64,000 bases of DNA, taken from contig PAHY01000052.1 in NCBI GenBank assembly GCA_002705055.1, positions 1 to 64,000 of the forward strand. Reading direction: 5' to 3'. Origin of the DNA: Planctomycetota bacterium. Its GTDB lineage: Bacteria > Planctomycetota > UBA1135. Made by a program: the position numbers and the translations under genes. Below the pieces are notes generated by a model. That model was not told where the DNA came from. It worked only from the letters and a program-made list of their open reading frames with translations, and ran no database searches. Positions 29,305 to 39,569 of this stretch are shown one piece after another (the first letter of the stretch is position 1; each line of letters starts with the position of its first letter).

Positions 29305-29485
29305 GGGATGTTTTCCGTGGGTTCCGAGGGGATGGCAACCGGGGGTCACCTTGGAAACGCGAACCATGTTGATTGCGTCCCACGGAATCGGGAAAAAAGC
29401 GCGGTGAAGCTCCTGCGAAGCGAAAATCGCCGCATCGGCCCCGCGCTGGCCGGGGTCAGCCCGTGTTGACCCGCGTCCGACTGCG

Positions 29486-32400
29486 CTAGTCGGTCAGGAG
29501 GCGCTCCAGCCGAGCGCCGGGAAGGAGCAGGAACTCCTCGCCGTAGGGCTCGCCGAGCAGGAACAGCTGATAGCGGCCGGCCGGGAGGCTGCTGTGGCTC
29601 GCCTGGGCTTTCGCATCCAGCGCAAGCGAGAACCAACTGCGCGTCTCGAGATGGAGCACGTCGCAGGCGCCGAGCTCGCCCGAGCCGGCGGCATCCACGA
29701 CCGGGCCGCGCCATGCGGGCGGCATCTGGAACTGAAGCTGAGCCGGCCTCTCCAGCGCCAGCTCGCCCAGATCGAGCTCGCGCGGGCTGCCGAGAGGCAG
29801 CTCGATGTGCAGCGACTCGTGCGGCTGCGGGCCGGCGCCGCTCAGCCGCAGCCGCCACGCGCCCGGCGGCACGAAGGGGAAGCGGAAACTGCCGTCCGCG
29901 GCGATCTCGGCGGATGCCGGGCGGTCGAGCCAGCGTCGGGCATCGGTGCCCCGCTCTGCCACTTCCGGCAGGCGCGGCAGCAGCTCGACGCGCCGCCCGC
30001 TCTCCTCGCTCGCGAACTCCGCAGGGAGGCGACCGAGCAGCGATCCGCCGCCCGGGTTCCAGCGCAGCTCGCGCGTCTCCGCGGTGACCCGAACCCGAGT
30101 GATCCAGGCAGGCCGCTCGGCGGTGGCGGGAAGGCTGAGCCAGTAGTCCCCGGTCGGCAGCTGCTCCACCTGGCAGCGACCGTGCTCGTCCAAGCTCCAG
30201 GGCGCCTTCGTTTCGCCGTGGATCCGGCCAGCCTGGGCCGCGCTACGCACCGGTTCCAGCACGAAGTTGCTGGCTTCCGTCGCGTCGCCCAAGAGCGGGG
30301 CGACGACCTCCAGGTCCACCAGCCCGGGCACGGCGACCCGCAGCACTTCTTGCGGATCGGCGGGCAGCGTAAAGCTCTCACTGGCAGCGCGGCAGCTCGA
30401 TCCACGCGTGATCTCGGGCGCACGCACATCCAGCCGCAGCGCGCCGTGGACGGCGTTCTCGAAATGAACGTGTCCGGTAGCGTCAGTGCGGCCGCCCTGG
30501 ATGCGGCGCCCGTCTGCAGTAGAGAGCTGCACGCTTCGATCTGCGATCGGCCGCCCCCGCGTATCCACCACTTTCACCGTGCACGGGCGCGCGGGTTGGA
30601 CCAGGAGCTCGACCTGCGCGGGGCGGACGCCGTCGAGTGAAATTGGCTCCGGGGCGATGCAGACCTTGCCCGACTCCTCCATCAGTTCGAGCGACAAAGT
30701 GCAGGGCGGCAGCTGCAGCGCGGCGCGGCCTTCTGCGTCCGTCATGAACTGGAAGTAGAGCGCGCGCGTGGACCGGCCGACGCGAAACTCGGCCGTGGCA
30801 AAGGCGGTGAAGTTCGCGACGGGGCGCGCTTCCTGGTCCTGAACCAGGAGCTCCACGAGGGAGCCGGTCTCCAGGTCGATCTGCAAGGGTCGCCCCAGCT
30901 GGCCGAGGGCGACGGAGGGAAGAAAAGCCGTGCCCTGCTCATGCAGGACGCGCACCGCAAACTGCGTCTCGGGCTCGCAGGGCAGCGCGAACTCCGCCAC
31001 GCCGTTCTCGAGCTTTCCTCGTCTCGTCAGCGAGCCCTTCGGGTCCTCGAGGTTCCATTCGACCAGGATCGTGCCGCCTGAGACGGGCTGGCCCTGGCTG
31101 CGGACCTCAATCGTGGTCTCGAGCAGGAAGGCCTCCAGCGCGACCGTCGGCTGGCTGAGCAACTGAGACGCAGGGACCAGCTGATCGAGGTACCCCTCTG
31201 CTCGGACCACGATGAAGTCCTCGGGCCCGGTGCCGGCGTGCGCAAGCTGGGCCACGCCATCACGGCTCGAGACCGGATACAGCTCGACGCCCGGCGGAAC
31301 GGGGTAGCGACGCAGCTGTTCCCTGACTTCGCGGCCGATGACGGCGAAGGCCTCGGCGTCTCGCACCGGCTTGCCGCTCTCTGCATCGACGACATGTACC
31401 TCCAGGGTGCTGCCGGGCCGGGTCACGAGCTGATACTCGCCGGACTGCGCAGGGCCGACCTCCACCTGATCCCAGAAGGTGCTGGTTCCCGCGCCGTGGA
31501 CCCGCACCTCGTAGCGACCTGCCTTCAGGCCGAGCATCCGAAAGCGACCGTTCTCGTCGCTGACCTGATCGAAGGCGGGCCAGCTGTAGGCGTTGCTGCC
31601 CTCGGACTGAAGATGGAAGGCCACGTGGACACCGGGGGCGGCCTTCCCGCTGGGGTCGAGCACCTGGCCGGCAAGTTGGAAGCCCGGTTCGAGCTGGAGA
31701 ATCAGCTCGGATTCCTCCGTCGACGAGCTGTCCAGGAGTCCCCGGCGGGTGATCACAAACTCGGGGTCCGCCGACACCGCGGCGATGCGTTCACCGAGCG
31801 GCACCTCGATCCGAAGCAGGCCGTCCTCGTCGGTCATGCCGGCGAGATAGTCCGGGTGCGGCTTTCCATCCTCCGCGAAGTAACGCGAGTTGGGATGGGG
31901 GTTTCCGACGCTCAGCCCGATCGGGATCTCAGCAAGCGGGCGGCCCTGCTGATCTTCGGCCCGGATGCGGAGCGGGCGGCTCGCCGCCTTGGTGGCGGGC
32001 TCCGGGGCGGCGTCGAGTCGAAAACGCTGGTCCACCGGCACTTCGGGGAGCCCTCGTGCGGCGCCGCCCGCGAGACTCGCCTCGACCGCGGCAGGCGTGG
32101 GGGAGCCCGCCGCCTGCAGTCCCGCGTCCGGCAGGAAGGGGAGCGCCGCCAGGGTCAGTCCCGCAGCTGCAGCCCAGGCCACGGTGCTCGGCTTGATCAG
32201 CTGGCCCAGCTTGTCCGGGCCGGCCAGCAGGGTCGGATCGATGGTCGGCATCGGAGCCGGGATGCCCTGGATGACCGCGAGGCAGGACAGCTCCCAGCCT
32301 TTGCCATAGCGCTGCTCCCAGCGCTGGCGGCAGGACTGCAGGGCGCGCGCCAGACGCCGCTCCACCGCCTTGGTCGAGATGCCCAGGTCCTGCGCGATCT

Positions 32401-32932
32401 TCGCCTGCGGACGCTGCATGGCGTAGGCCTGCACGATGAGCGTGCTCTGCTCCTTGGGCAGCTCGTGCACGATCTCGAGCATGAACTGGATGTTCTCGGT
32501 CTGCGCCGCCGCTTCCTGCGGCGTCGGTCCGTCCGCAGATTCGGCGCGGTAGCTGGCAGGCGCCACGGTGCGCACCAGCTCCTCGCGACGCTTGCGCTGG
32601 CGTCCATCGCTCGCTGCGAGGTTGGCCATGACCCGCGCGAGCCATCCCGGCAGATTCTTTTCGTGCTCCGGCGGGCTCTCGAGCGCCCGCTGCGCGGCCT
32701 CCTGAGCCAGGTCCTCCGCCCGCTGCTCGCCGACGATCGCGGTCGCAAGCGCTTTCATCCACCCGAGATCGGTGATCAGGGCTTCCAGGCTGGGGGACGG
32801 CGGCAAAGGAGGGGGAGGCGTCACGGCAATCGGGGGACCGTGGGACAACGCGGGAAACAGTGGCTTCCCCCTCGATTCTGACGCGATCATTCGCGCCTGG
32901 AAAGAGGGGTTTTTGTCAGAAAGCAGATTCAT
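29486..32932 (-). CDS. ECF sigma-70 family factor fused through a TM segment to carboxypeptidase-regulatory-like repeats
   Basis: Sigma2-like AEDLAQEAAQRALESPPEHEKNLPGWLARVMANLAASDGRQRKRR; sigma4-like LPKEQSTLIVQAYAMQRPQAKIAQDLGISTKAVERRLARAL; TM VAWAAAAGLTLAALPFLP; then beta repeats. Start uncertain. Confidence 0.8.
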   Translation of the reverse strand: MNLLSDKNPSFQARMIASESRGKPLFPALSHGPPIAVTPPPPLPPSPSLEALITDLGWMKALATAIVGEQRAEDLAQEAAQRALESPPEHEKNLPGWLARVMANLAASDGRQRKRREELVRTVAPASYRAESADGPTPQEAAAQTENIQFMLEIVHELPKEQSTLIVQAYAMQRPQAKIAQDLGISTKAVERRLARALQSCRQRWEQRYGKGWELSCLAVIQGIPAPMPTIDPTLLAGPDKLGQLIKPSTVAWAAAAGLTLAALPFLPDAGLQAAGSPTPAAVEASLAGGAARGLPEVPVDQRFRLDAAPEPATKAASRPLRIRAEDQQGRPLAEIPIGLSVGNPHPNSRYFAEDGKPHPDYLAGMTDEDGLLRIEVPLGERIAAVSADPEFVITRRGLLDSSSTEESELILQLEPGFQLAGQVLDPSGKAAPGVHVAFHLQSEGSNAYSWPAFDQVSDENGRFRMLGLKAGRYEVRVHGAGTSTFWDQVEVGPAQSGEYQLVTRPGSTLEVHVVDAESGKPVRDAEAFAVIGREVREQLRRYPVPPGVELYPVSSRDGVAQLAHAGTGPEDFIVVRAEGYLDQLVPASQLLSQPTVALEAFLLETTIEVRSQGQPVSGGTILVEWNLEDPKGSLTRRGKLENGVAEFALPCEPETQFAVRVLHEQGTAFLPSVALGQLGRPLQIDLETGSLVELLVQDQEARPVANFTAFATAEFRVGRSTRALYFQFMTDAEGRAALQLPPCTLSLELMEESGKVCIAPEPISLDGVRPAQVELLVQPARPCTVKVVDTRGRPIADRSVQLSTADGRRIQGGRTDATGHVHFENAVHGALRLDVRAPEITRGSSCRAASESFTLPADPQEVLRVAVPGLVDLEVVAPLLGDATEASNFVLEPVRSAAQAGRIHGETKAPWSLDEHGRCQVEQLPTGDYWLSLPATAERPAWITRVRVTAETRELRWNPGGGSLLGRLPAEFASEESGRRVELLPRLPEVAERGTDARRWLDRPASAEIAADGSFRFPFVPPGAWRLRLSGAGPQPHESLHIELPLGSPRELDLGELALERPAQLQFQMPPAWRGPVVDAAGSGELGACDVLHLETRSWFSLALDAKAQASHSSLPAGRYQLFLLGEPYGEEFLLLPGARLERLLTD

Positions 32933-32985
32933 AAGGGATACTTAAGATGCCCCTTCCCTCCAAACTCTCATTCTCAGAGAAAGCA

Positions 32986-33369
32986 ATGCGAATTCAGAAC
33001 GTTGCTTTCCTCCCCCTGGTGCTGGCAACCTCCGTTTCTGCCATGCACGAGTGGGGTTGGAAGGCCCCCCAGAACGCTTCTGTGCAGCTCCTCGACACCG
33101 CCGCGATGGCGGACGATGTCCTGGTCTGCGCAATCGACATCCACTGCGGCGATCTCAACGCCGCCTTGCGCATCATCAAGAACGATGACGAGACCAAGTT
33201 GGTCTTGCTGACGCCGACCGATCGCAAGGTCCTCAAGTTCCCCAAGGGCGAATCGACGACCGCCGAGTTCACCTTTGAGTGCGACGGACAACCGATCACG
33301 CTCAGCATCTCGCCCGAGGCCGGCAAGAGCTGGGATGAGGTCGAGTCCTGCTCGGAGATTCAGTACTGA
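32986..33369 (+). CDS. Secreted hypothetical protein
   Basis: Signal MRIQNVAFLPLVLATSVSAMHEWGW; TGATG overlap with next CDS. Confidence 0.55.
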   Translation: MRIQNVAFLPLVLATSVSAMHEWGWKAPQNASVQLLDTAAMADDVLVCAIDIHCGDLNAALRIIKNDDETKLVLLTPTDRKVLKFPKGESTTAEFTFECDGQPITLSISPEAGKSWDEVESCSEIQY

Positions 33370-33803
33370 TGGCACGTCCCTCTCGTCAATCGGGCGCGGC
33401 GGGCCTGCTCTGGGTCGCCGGTGCCGCTCTGGCCAGCCTCGCGCTGCTCGGTTCGGGTGCGAAGCACGCGAACGCGGCGGACAGCTGGCCGCTTGAAGAA
33501 GCTGCGGACCTCAGCGTGCTGCGCGCCGAGGCCGAGTTCGAAAGCGGTGCCCGCGTCGTGCGGGTTCAGGTGCTGCGCGGGCTGCCGGGTCAGGTCGTGG
33601 TCGAGGTCGAAGACTTCGTCGTTGGCACCGACACGCTGCTGGCTTCCGGACAGATGCTCTACACCCGGGATGCCGACTCGCGTGAGCCGCTGATGGTCCC
33701 GCTGTCGATGGACCAGCGTTTCGTGGTCGTGCAGCCCCACGCCGAGTGGGGGCGCGTGCACCGCGACACCGGCCTCGGCATCGCGATGCATCTCACCGAC
33801 TAG
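33369..33803 (+). CDS. Secreted hypothetical protein
   Basis: N-terminal signal/TM LLWVAGAALASLALLGSGAKHANA; translationally coupled to preceding ORF. Confidence 0.55.
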   Translation: MARPSRQSGAAGLLWVAGAALASLALLGSGAKHANAADSWPLEEAADLSVLRAEAEFESGARVVRVQVLRGLPGQVVVEVEDFVVGTDTLLASGQMLYTRDADSREPLMVPLSMDQRFVVVQPHAEWGRVHRDTGLGIAMHLTD

Positions 33804-33812
33804 CGCCGCGGG

Positions 33813-36800
33813 CTAGCGTCCCGCCGCCCACAGCACCCCTTCAATCAGGTGCTGTGCGTAGGCGGGATGTGTCCAGACATCCGCGCGGTGGCCGAGCGAG
33901 CTGTAGAACACGCGGCCCTTGCCCTGCTTGCGCGTCCAGGCGATCGCAAAATCACCGTCGGTGCGCTTGATGCCGCCGACGTTCATGGGGCTCGCCTTGG
34001 TATCGAGGCTGAGCAGGATGTGCTGCCGCTCGCGCGAGTAGGGATCCTTGAACTGGTAGATTTCGTCGGTGATCGTGAACTTGTCGCCGAGGTGCTCACA
34101 CGCGCGGTGGTTCGGATCCTCGACCGTGACGCCGACCGTCGCATTGGCGTTCCACGGGTGGCCGTCGAAGTAGCCGCCGATCATGTTGCCGTACCACTCC
34201 CACTCGTAGTAGGTGTCGGTCGCGCAGTGCGCTCCCGAGAAGCCGCCGCCGTTCTCGACCCAGGCCTGCAGCGCCTGCTTGCCCTCTTCGGGGATCGGCA
34301 GTTCGCCGGTGGTGTAGAAAAAGACGGCGTCGACCTTGGCCAGATTCTCGCGCGTGAACCAGGCCGGATTGCGGTCGATGATCACCTCAAAACGCGGATC
34401 CTGAGCGGCCCAGGATTCCCACTGCTTCTCGAGCAGGGACTTGCCGCTCTCATCGGCGCGCGCGACGGCGTGCTCATAGCCCGCGCTGTGCACGAAGATC
34501 ATGACGCGGGTCGGTTCGCGCTTGCTGTCGAGGTACGCGACCAGGTCACGCAGCGGGCGCGGCCCCAGCGTGTCGGCCAGGTTCGGCAGCATGGCCGAAA
34601 TCGGCAGCAGCTTGCCGTCCGCATCGTAGAACTCGAAGCCAGGCGCGATCTCGGAGGCGGGATCGACCATCGAGCGCAGCAGCTCTTCGCGCGTCCGCGC
34701 CAGGCCGATGCCTTCCAGCGCCGGACCGACTTCGGCCGGCATCTCTTCACTGCTGTCGCCGTGGACGTAGTGGCAGCGCTGACAGCTGGCGACCGGATCG
34801 TTGAAGAAGATGTCCTTGCCGCGCTGCGGGTCGCCGCCTTCCAGCGCGATGCGGTAGGGGGCCAGCTTGTCGTCGGCGTCGAAGCCGGCGCGCCAGGCCT
34901 CGAGCGCGGCGGCGAGCCCGGCCGAGCCTTCGTTCGCGCGGCGGGTCGCGGCCTCGTAGAGCTCCAGCTGAGAAGCGCCCGGCACCTCGCCGGCACCCAG
35001 TCGATTGACCCAGGCGACCAGCAGCGCATCCGCCTGCGGGTTGGCGAGATCGGCCAGGGCACCGAAGGCCGCGGCCTGTTCAGCGGCCTCGGCGCGCGGC
35101 AGGACGTCGGCCAGAATGGGCAGCGCCTCGACCGGATCCCACTTGGCCAGCAGGCGCATCGCGCGGGCGCGCAGCTTGGCGCTGTCGCTCTGGCCGGCGG
35201 CGCGGAGGCCTTCGCCCAGCTGCTCGGCGCCGAAGTCAGAGAGCGTGTTCAGAGCCGCGATGCGGACCTCTTCATTGCCGTCACCTTGGACGGTGGTCAG
35301 CAGTTCGGGGGCGATCTCGGCCATCTCGGCGGCGCGCGCAGCGCGGATCGCCGCCTGCTGCACCGCGGCGTCGGGGTGCGCCATCATCGCAGCGAAGGAC
35401 GACGCCAGCTTGGCGTGCGCCGCCTCGGCATCGCGTGCGCCGTAGACGCGCGACTCATTGCGGACGCGGTCGAACTCCTGGGGAGCGGTCCACGACGCAA
35501 TCAGATTCGCAGCCTCGCCGCGCAGGCGGTCACTCTCGGCCCCGCTAGCCAGCACGAAGCGGTCGAGCACCGCGGCGTAGCGCGCGGCGCCACCAAGGCG
35601 ATTGGCCGCGTGCATCGCGCGCCGCGCCATCGCAAAGGGCAGGCTGCGCTTCTGGCCCAGGACATCCGCGAGCGCGGGCAGCGCCGCGTCGATCGGCTTG
35701 TCGTAGATCGCGATCGCCGCCTCGGTCGCGACAAAGAGATCCTGATCCCTCAGGAAACGCGCGATCGAAGGGTGCTGCATCCGCCGCAGCGCCAGCACGG
35801 CGCCGAGGCGCACGGCCGGCGAGGCGTGGTTGCTCGCCGCCGTGAGCTGATCCAGATCGCCGATGCCACCCAGCGCCCAGCTGGCGGCGTGACGCAGGAA
35901 GCGATCGGTGTCGTTGTTCTCGGCGAGCAGGGCAAACAGCGCCGCAACCTGATCGGGGCCGCCCACCTTGCCGAGCGACTGCGCGGCGAAGTAGCGCACG
36001 CGCGCCGAAGGATCCTGCAGGGCTTCGGCCAGGGCCGGCGCGGCATCGAATCCGCTGTCGCCCACCCCGCGTGCAGCCTGGGCGCGCACTTCCGCGTCGC
36101 TGTCCTGCAGCAGCTCGGCCAGCACGCCGCCGGCGCCGAGGCGCGTCAACGCCCAGATCGCATGCACTCGCGGCAGCGTCGGCAGCGCGCGGTCGCGGGC
36201 GGCGGAGATCAGGCCCGGCACGCTGGCTTCACCGCGCGCCATCAGCTCCAGCTGCGCCTCCATGCGCACCCGCCGGTCGACGTGACCGAGCAGCTCGAGC
36301 AGCCGGTCGCCGTCCATCTGGTCGTACTCCGCCGCGAGCAGGCGGGCGTTGGCCGCCATCGCGTTGCGGTCGATGCCGCTCGGCGGATCCAGCCGGTACA
36401 TCCGGCCTTTGCCGGCGCCGTTCCAGCCTTGCACCCAGTCGCTCGCCCAGAGGGAACCGTCCGGGCCGAAGTCGACGTCGGTGGCCAGGATCTTCCACCA
36501 GAACTGCTCCTGCTCATCGACCTCGAAGCCGGCACCGTGCGGGTCGAGGGTGAAACGCCAGATGCCGCTGCCGCCGGCGCCGCCGCGGAAGTCGACCAGG
36601 AAGAACGAGTCGGCGTACTGTTCTGGCAGACCGAAGCCGGGGTAGTGCGTGAAACCCGACGGCCCCGCGCCCAGGTTCTTGATCGGTGGGTTGAGGAAGG
36701 CCGGCTGGCCGTCAAAGCGCGGCTTCCACCAGCTCTCGGACATCCACGGGCCGCGATCGTTCAGGTACTGGAAGTTCATGCTCCAGCCGCAGTCGCCGCC

Positions 36801-37724
36801 TTCCATCACGTAGACGAGGCGCGCCTGGTCGCCGGCGTCGCAGTTGTTGTCGCCGGTGAACAGATTGCCGTAGTCGTCGAAGGCCAGCTCCTGCGGGTTG
36901 CGCAGGCCGGTCGCGAACACTTCTAGGTTGGAGCCGTCCAGCTCGCAGCGGAAGACCGCGCCGCTGTTCGGGGCGGCGAGCCGCTCGCCCTCCTGATTGA
37001 CGACGTTGTAGCCGCGGTCGCCGATCGAGAAGTACAGCCGTCCATCCGGGCCCAGCACCAGGCCGTGCATATCGTGGCCGCGGAAGGCGACGCGCACCCC
37101 GTATCCGTGGTGCAGGGCCTCCCGGCGATCGGCGCGGCCGTCGTCGTTGTCATCCGTCAGCTTCCACAGCTTCGGGATGTTGGTGTACCAGGCCTCCTTG
37201 CCGCGCACGTAGACCCCGGCGCCGGTGCCATCGAGCAGATCGCCGAAGCCGGTCGCGAAGATCACGCTGCGGTCGGCCTTGCCGTCCTCGTCGAGGTCCT
37301 CGAGCAGTCGAATCCGATCGTTGCGGTCGGTCCACTCCTCGGCGTACTCGGGGTGGTACTTCAGGTACATCTCGCCGCGCTCCTCGACCGTCTGCAAGCG
37401 CAGGTCGTCCTCCAGCCAGTAGCGGTGCGAGCGGTTGTCCGGCACGCCGTCGACTTCCTGGCGGAAGGTCTCGCAGACGAACACTCGGCCGCGGTAGTCG
37501 ATGTAGAAGGCGACCGGATTGGCGAGGTCCGGCTCGGAGGCCCACAGCATGGGCCGGAAGCCTTCCGGCACCTTGAAGTTCTCAAGCTGGCGCTCGGCTT
37601 CATCCGAGCGGGGTTGGATGCCGAGCTCGGCGTCCGATTTGGGCTGCTGGGCAGCGCCCGGGGTGGCGCCGGCGCAGAAAGCGAGCAGCGCGAGGGGAAG
37701 CAGGGTCTTGGAGGGAGTCAGCAC
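33813..37724 (-). CDS. PVC-type heme-binding CxxCH protein: membrane-bound dehydrogenase-like beta-propeller, HEAT repeats, cytochrome c motif, C-terminal ThuA-like domain
   Basis: VPEGFRPMLWASEPDLANPVAFYIDYRGRVFVCET; CQRCHYVHG; VMIFVHSAGYEHAVARAD...GAHCATDTYYEWEWYGNMIGGYFDGHPW. Confidence 0.9.
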   Translation of the reverse strand: MLTPSKTLLPLALLAFCAGATPGAAQQPKSDAELGIQPRSDEAERQLENFKVPEGFRPMLWASEPDLANPVAFYIDYRGRVFVCETFRQEVDGVPDNRSHRYWLEDDLRLQTVEERGEMYLKYHPEYAEEWTDRNDRIRLLEDLDEDGKADRSVIFATGFGDLLDGTGAGVYVRGKEAWYTNIPKLWKLTDDNDDGRADRREALHHGYGVRVAFRGHDMHGLVLGPDGRLYFSIGDRGYNVVNQEGERLAAPNSGAVFRCELDGSNLEVFATGLRNPQELAFDDYGNLFTGDNNCDAGDQARLVYVMEGGDCGWSMNFQYLNDRGPWMSESWWKPRFDGQPAFLNPPIKNLGAGPSGFTHYPGFGLPEQYADSFFLVDFRGGAGGSGIWRFTLDPHGAGFEVDEQEQFWWKILATDVDFGPDGSLWASDWVQGWNGAGKGRMYRLDPPSGIDRNAMAANARLLAAEYDQMDGDRLLELLGHVDRRVRMEAQLELMARGEASVPGLISAARDRALPTLPRVHAIWALTRLGAGGVLAELLQDSDAEVRAQAARGVGDSGFDAAPALAEALQDPSARVRYFAAQSLGKVGGPDQVAALFALLAENNDTDRFLRHAASWALGGIGDLDQLTAASNHASPAVRLGAVLALRRMQHPSIARFLRDQDLFVATEAAIAIYDKPIDAALPALADVLGQKRSLPFAMARRAMHAANRLGGAARYAAVLDRFVLASGAESDRLRGEAANLIASWTAPQEFDRVRNESRVYGARDAEAAHAKLASSFAAMMAHPDAAVQQAAIRAARAAEMAEIAPELLTTVQGDGNEEVRIAALNTLSDFGAEQLGEGLRAAGQSDSAKLRARAMRLLAKWDPVEALPILADVLPRAEAAEQAAAFGALADLANPQADALLVAWVNRLGAGEVPGASQLELYEAATRRANEGSAGLAAALEAWRAGFDADDKLAPYRIALEGGDPQRGKDIFFNDPVASCQRCHYVHGDSSEEMPAEVGPALEGIGLARTREELLRSMVDPASEIAPGFEFYDADGKLLPISAMLPNLADTLGPRPLRDLVAYLDSKREPTRVMIFVHSAGYEHAVARADESGKSLLEKQWESWAAQDPRFEVIIDRNPAWFTRENLAKVDAVFFYTTGELPIPEEGKQALQAWVENGGGFSGAHCATDTYYEWEWYGNMIGGYFDGHPWNANATVGVTVEDPNHRACEHLGDKFTITDEIYQFKDPYSRERQHILLSLDTKASPMNVGGIKRTDGDFAIAWTRKQGKGRVFYSSLGHRADVWTHPAYAQHLIEGVLWAAGR

Positions 37725-37769
37725 GGCGTGACGTCGCGGGGGCCCTCCAAGATAACGGGCCTGCACGGA

Positions 37770-38567
37770 TCAGCGAGGCGGCTTGTAGCGCAGCACCGCG
37801 CGGAGCGGGGCATGGTCGGAGGCGACCGGCTCGTGGATCGTGTGCACCTCCAGCACCTCCCAGCAATCCGCCGGGGTGTAGAGCACCCAGTCAATCGCCT
37901 TGGTGGGCTGATCGCTGGGGTAGCTGGGAATGCCGTCGGGCGCGGCCGAGTGAAAGCGCTCGAGCAGCACCTTCATCGGTTGACTGCCCGGTTCAGCGTT
38001 GAGATCGCCCAGCAGCAGGGTGGGCGGCACCTTCTTGCCCGCCGGAAAGGCCTGTTCGAGGATGCTCTGCGCCTGCCGCACCCGGTCGCTGGGATCACGG
38101 GTGTGATCGAGGTGCGTGCCCAGGAAGCGGATCCGTTCGCCGGAGGGCAGCCGCACCAGGATGCCCACCGCGACGCGTTCCTCGTGCTGAGGTTCGGCCG
38201 GGAGCTTCCAGATCAGCTCGGCTTCGATCGGCAGCCGCGACAAGACTGCGTCGCCGTACGAACCGCCGGAGTAGGGGATCGCCTCGCCAAACAGAACTTC
38301 CATTCCGGTCAGCCGCGCCAGTTCCGCGGCCTGATTCACGCCGCCCGCGCGCTGCGTCTTGACGTCGACTTCCTGCAGCGCGACCAGATCAGGGTCGGCC
38401 TCGCGAATGATCTGCGCCAGGCGCTCGAGGTCGAAGACGCCATCCGTGCCCTCGCCGTGATGGATGTTGTAGCTGAGGACGGTGAGGGTGTCCGATGCGT
38501 CGGTGGAAGGAGCCTGACAGGCACCCAGACCGAGCGCAGCCCACGCAATGAGAGCAGGTCGCAGCAT
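37770..38567 (-). CDS. Endonuclease/exonuclease/phosphatase family protein
   Basis: LTVLSYNIHHGEGTDGVFDLERLAQII; DLVALQEVDV; LLGDLNAEPGS; SDHAPLRAVL; lipoprotein-like signal. Confidence 0.93.
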   Translation of the reverse strand: MLRPALIAWAALGLGACQAPSTDASDTLTVLSYNIHHGEGTDGVFDLERLAQIIREADPDLVALQEVDVKTQRAGGVNQAAELARLTGMEVLFGEAIPYSGGSYGDAVLSRLPIEAELIWKLPAEPQHEERVAVGILVRLPSGERIRFLGTHLDHTRDPSDRVRQAQSILEQAFPAGKKVPPTLLLGDLNAEPGSQPMKVLLERFHSAAPDGIPSYPSDQPTKAIDWVLYTPADCWEVLEVHTIHEPVASDHAPLRAVLRYKPPR

Positions 38568-38570
38568 GGT

Positions 38571-39524
38571 CTAGAACTGATCGGCGCGGCGATACGCGGC
38601 CAGCAGTTTCTGCTCGCCTTCCAGGCCGCCCTGGGACTTGCCGTGCTCCATACCCATCACGCCGGTGAAGCCCTTGGCGTGGATGCGGCGGAACAGCTCG
38701 TTGTAGTTCACCTCGCCGGTGTATGGCTCCTTGCGGCCCGGGTTGTCGCCGATCTGGAAGTAGGCGATCTCATCCCAGCAGCGCTCGATGTTGCGCCACA
38801 GATCGCCCTCGCTGATCGCCTGGTGATAGATGTCGAACAGGATCTTCACCGCGGGCGACTGCACCGCCTTGCACAGCATGTAGGCGTGATCGCTGCGTAC
38901 CAGGTACATGTCCGGGTGATTGATCGGGTTGAGCGGCTCCATGACCATGGTCAGGTCGTGCGGCTCGAAGATTTCGGCGCCGCGCCGAAGCATCTCGATC
39001 GCGTTGGCGTGCTGGTAGCCATCGGGGAGGCGCGGATCACGCGTGCCCAGCACGATGGTCATCCACTTGGCGTGGACGCGCTTGGCGACCTCGACCGCTT
39101 TGCGCAGATCGTTCTGAAAGTTCTCCAGCGCGTCCTGCTTGCCGCTTGAGAAAGTCTGCGGCTGAAAGGCGGTGCCGAAGTTGGCGACGAACACGCCCAT
39201 GCGCATGCCGAGCTGCTCCATCTTGGCCGCGATCTTGTTCTGATCCTCGATCGAGCGGCCGGCCATGCCGTTGTCTTCCCAGGAGCGGAAGCCGTGCTCA
39301 TACGCCCATTCCAACTGAGCGAGGTAACTGTCGATGCCCTGCAGGTCCTTGCCGGCGCTCAGGCGAAACTGGCCATCGTGGGGTGCGTAATCGAGCTGGA
39401 AGGGCCCGTCCTGCCTGCCGGCGGAGGATGGCGAACTTGTGCCCGCCGCCGCAGCGAGCGGGCTTCCCAGCGAGGCCGCCGCTGCAGCAGCCGGCACGGA
39501 ACGCAAAAAGGAGCGTCGATCCAT
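38571..39524 (-). CDS. Hydroxypyruvate isomerase-like TIM-barrel protein
   Basis: Signal MDRRSFLRSVPAAAAAASLGSPLAA; LTMVMEPLNPINHPDMYLV; VKILFDIYHQAISEGDLWRNIERC; IQIGDNPGRKEPYTGEVNYNELF-type motif. Confidence 0.88.
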   Translation of the reverse strand: MDRRSFLRSVPAAAAAASLGSPLAAAAGTSSPSSAGRQDGPFQLDYAPHDGQFRLSAGKDLQGIDSYLAQLEWAYEHGFRSWEDNGMAGRSIEDQNKIAAKMEQLGMRMGVFVANFGTAFQPQTFSSGKQDALENFQNDLRKAVEVAKRVHAKWMTIVLGTRDPRLPDGYQHANAIEMLRRGAEIFEPHDLTMVMEPLNPINHPDMYLVRSDHAYMLCKAVQSPAVKILFDIYHQAISEGDLWRNIERCWDEIAYFQIGDNPGRKEPYTGEVNYNELFRRIHAKGFTGVMGMEHGKSQGGLEGEQKLLAAYRRADQF

Positions 39525-39569
39525 GCCCGGAGCATACCGAACGGGGTGCCCGGGTGGTTAGGATCTGGC

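Noticed and set aside
33849-36926. 1025-aa plus-strand ORF opposite the PVC heme-binding gene
   Set aside because: Antisense artefact of high GC3; the minus-strand frame has clear domains and CxxCH, the plus frame has no recognisable motifs.
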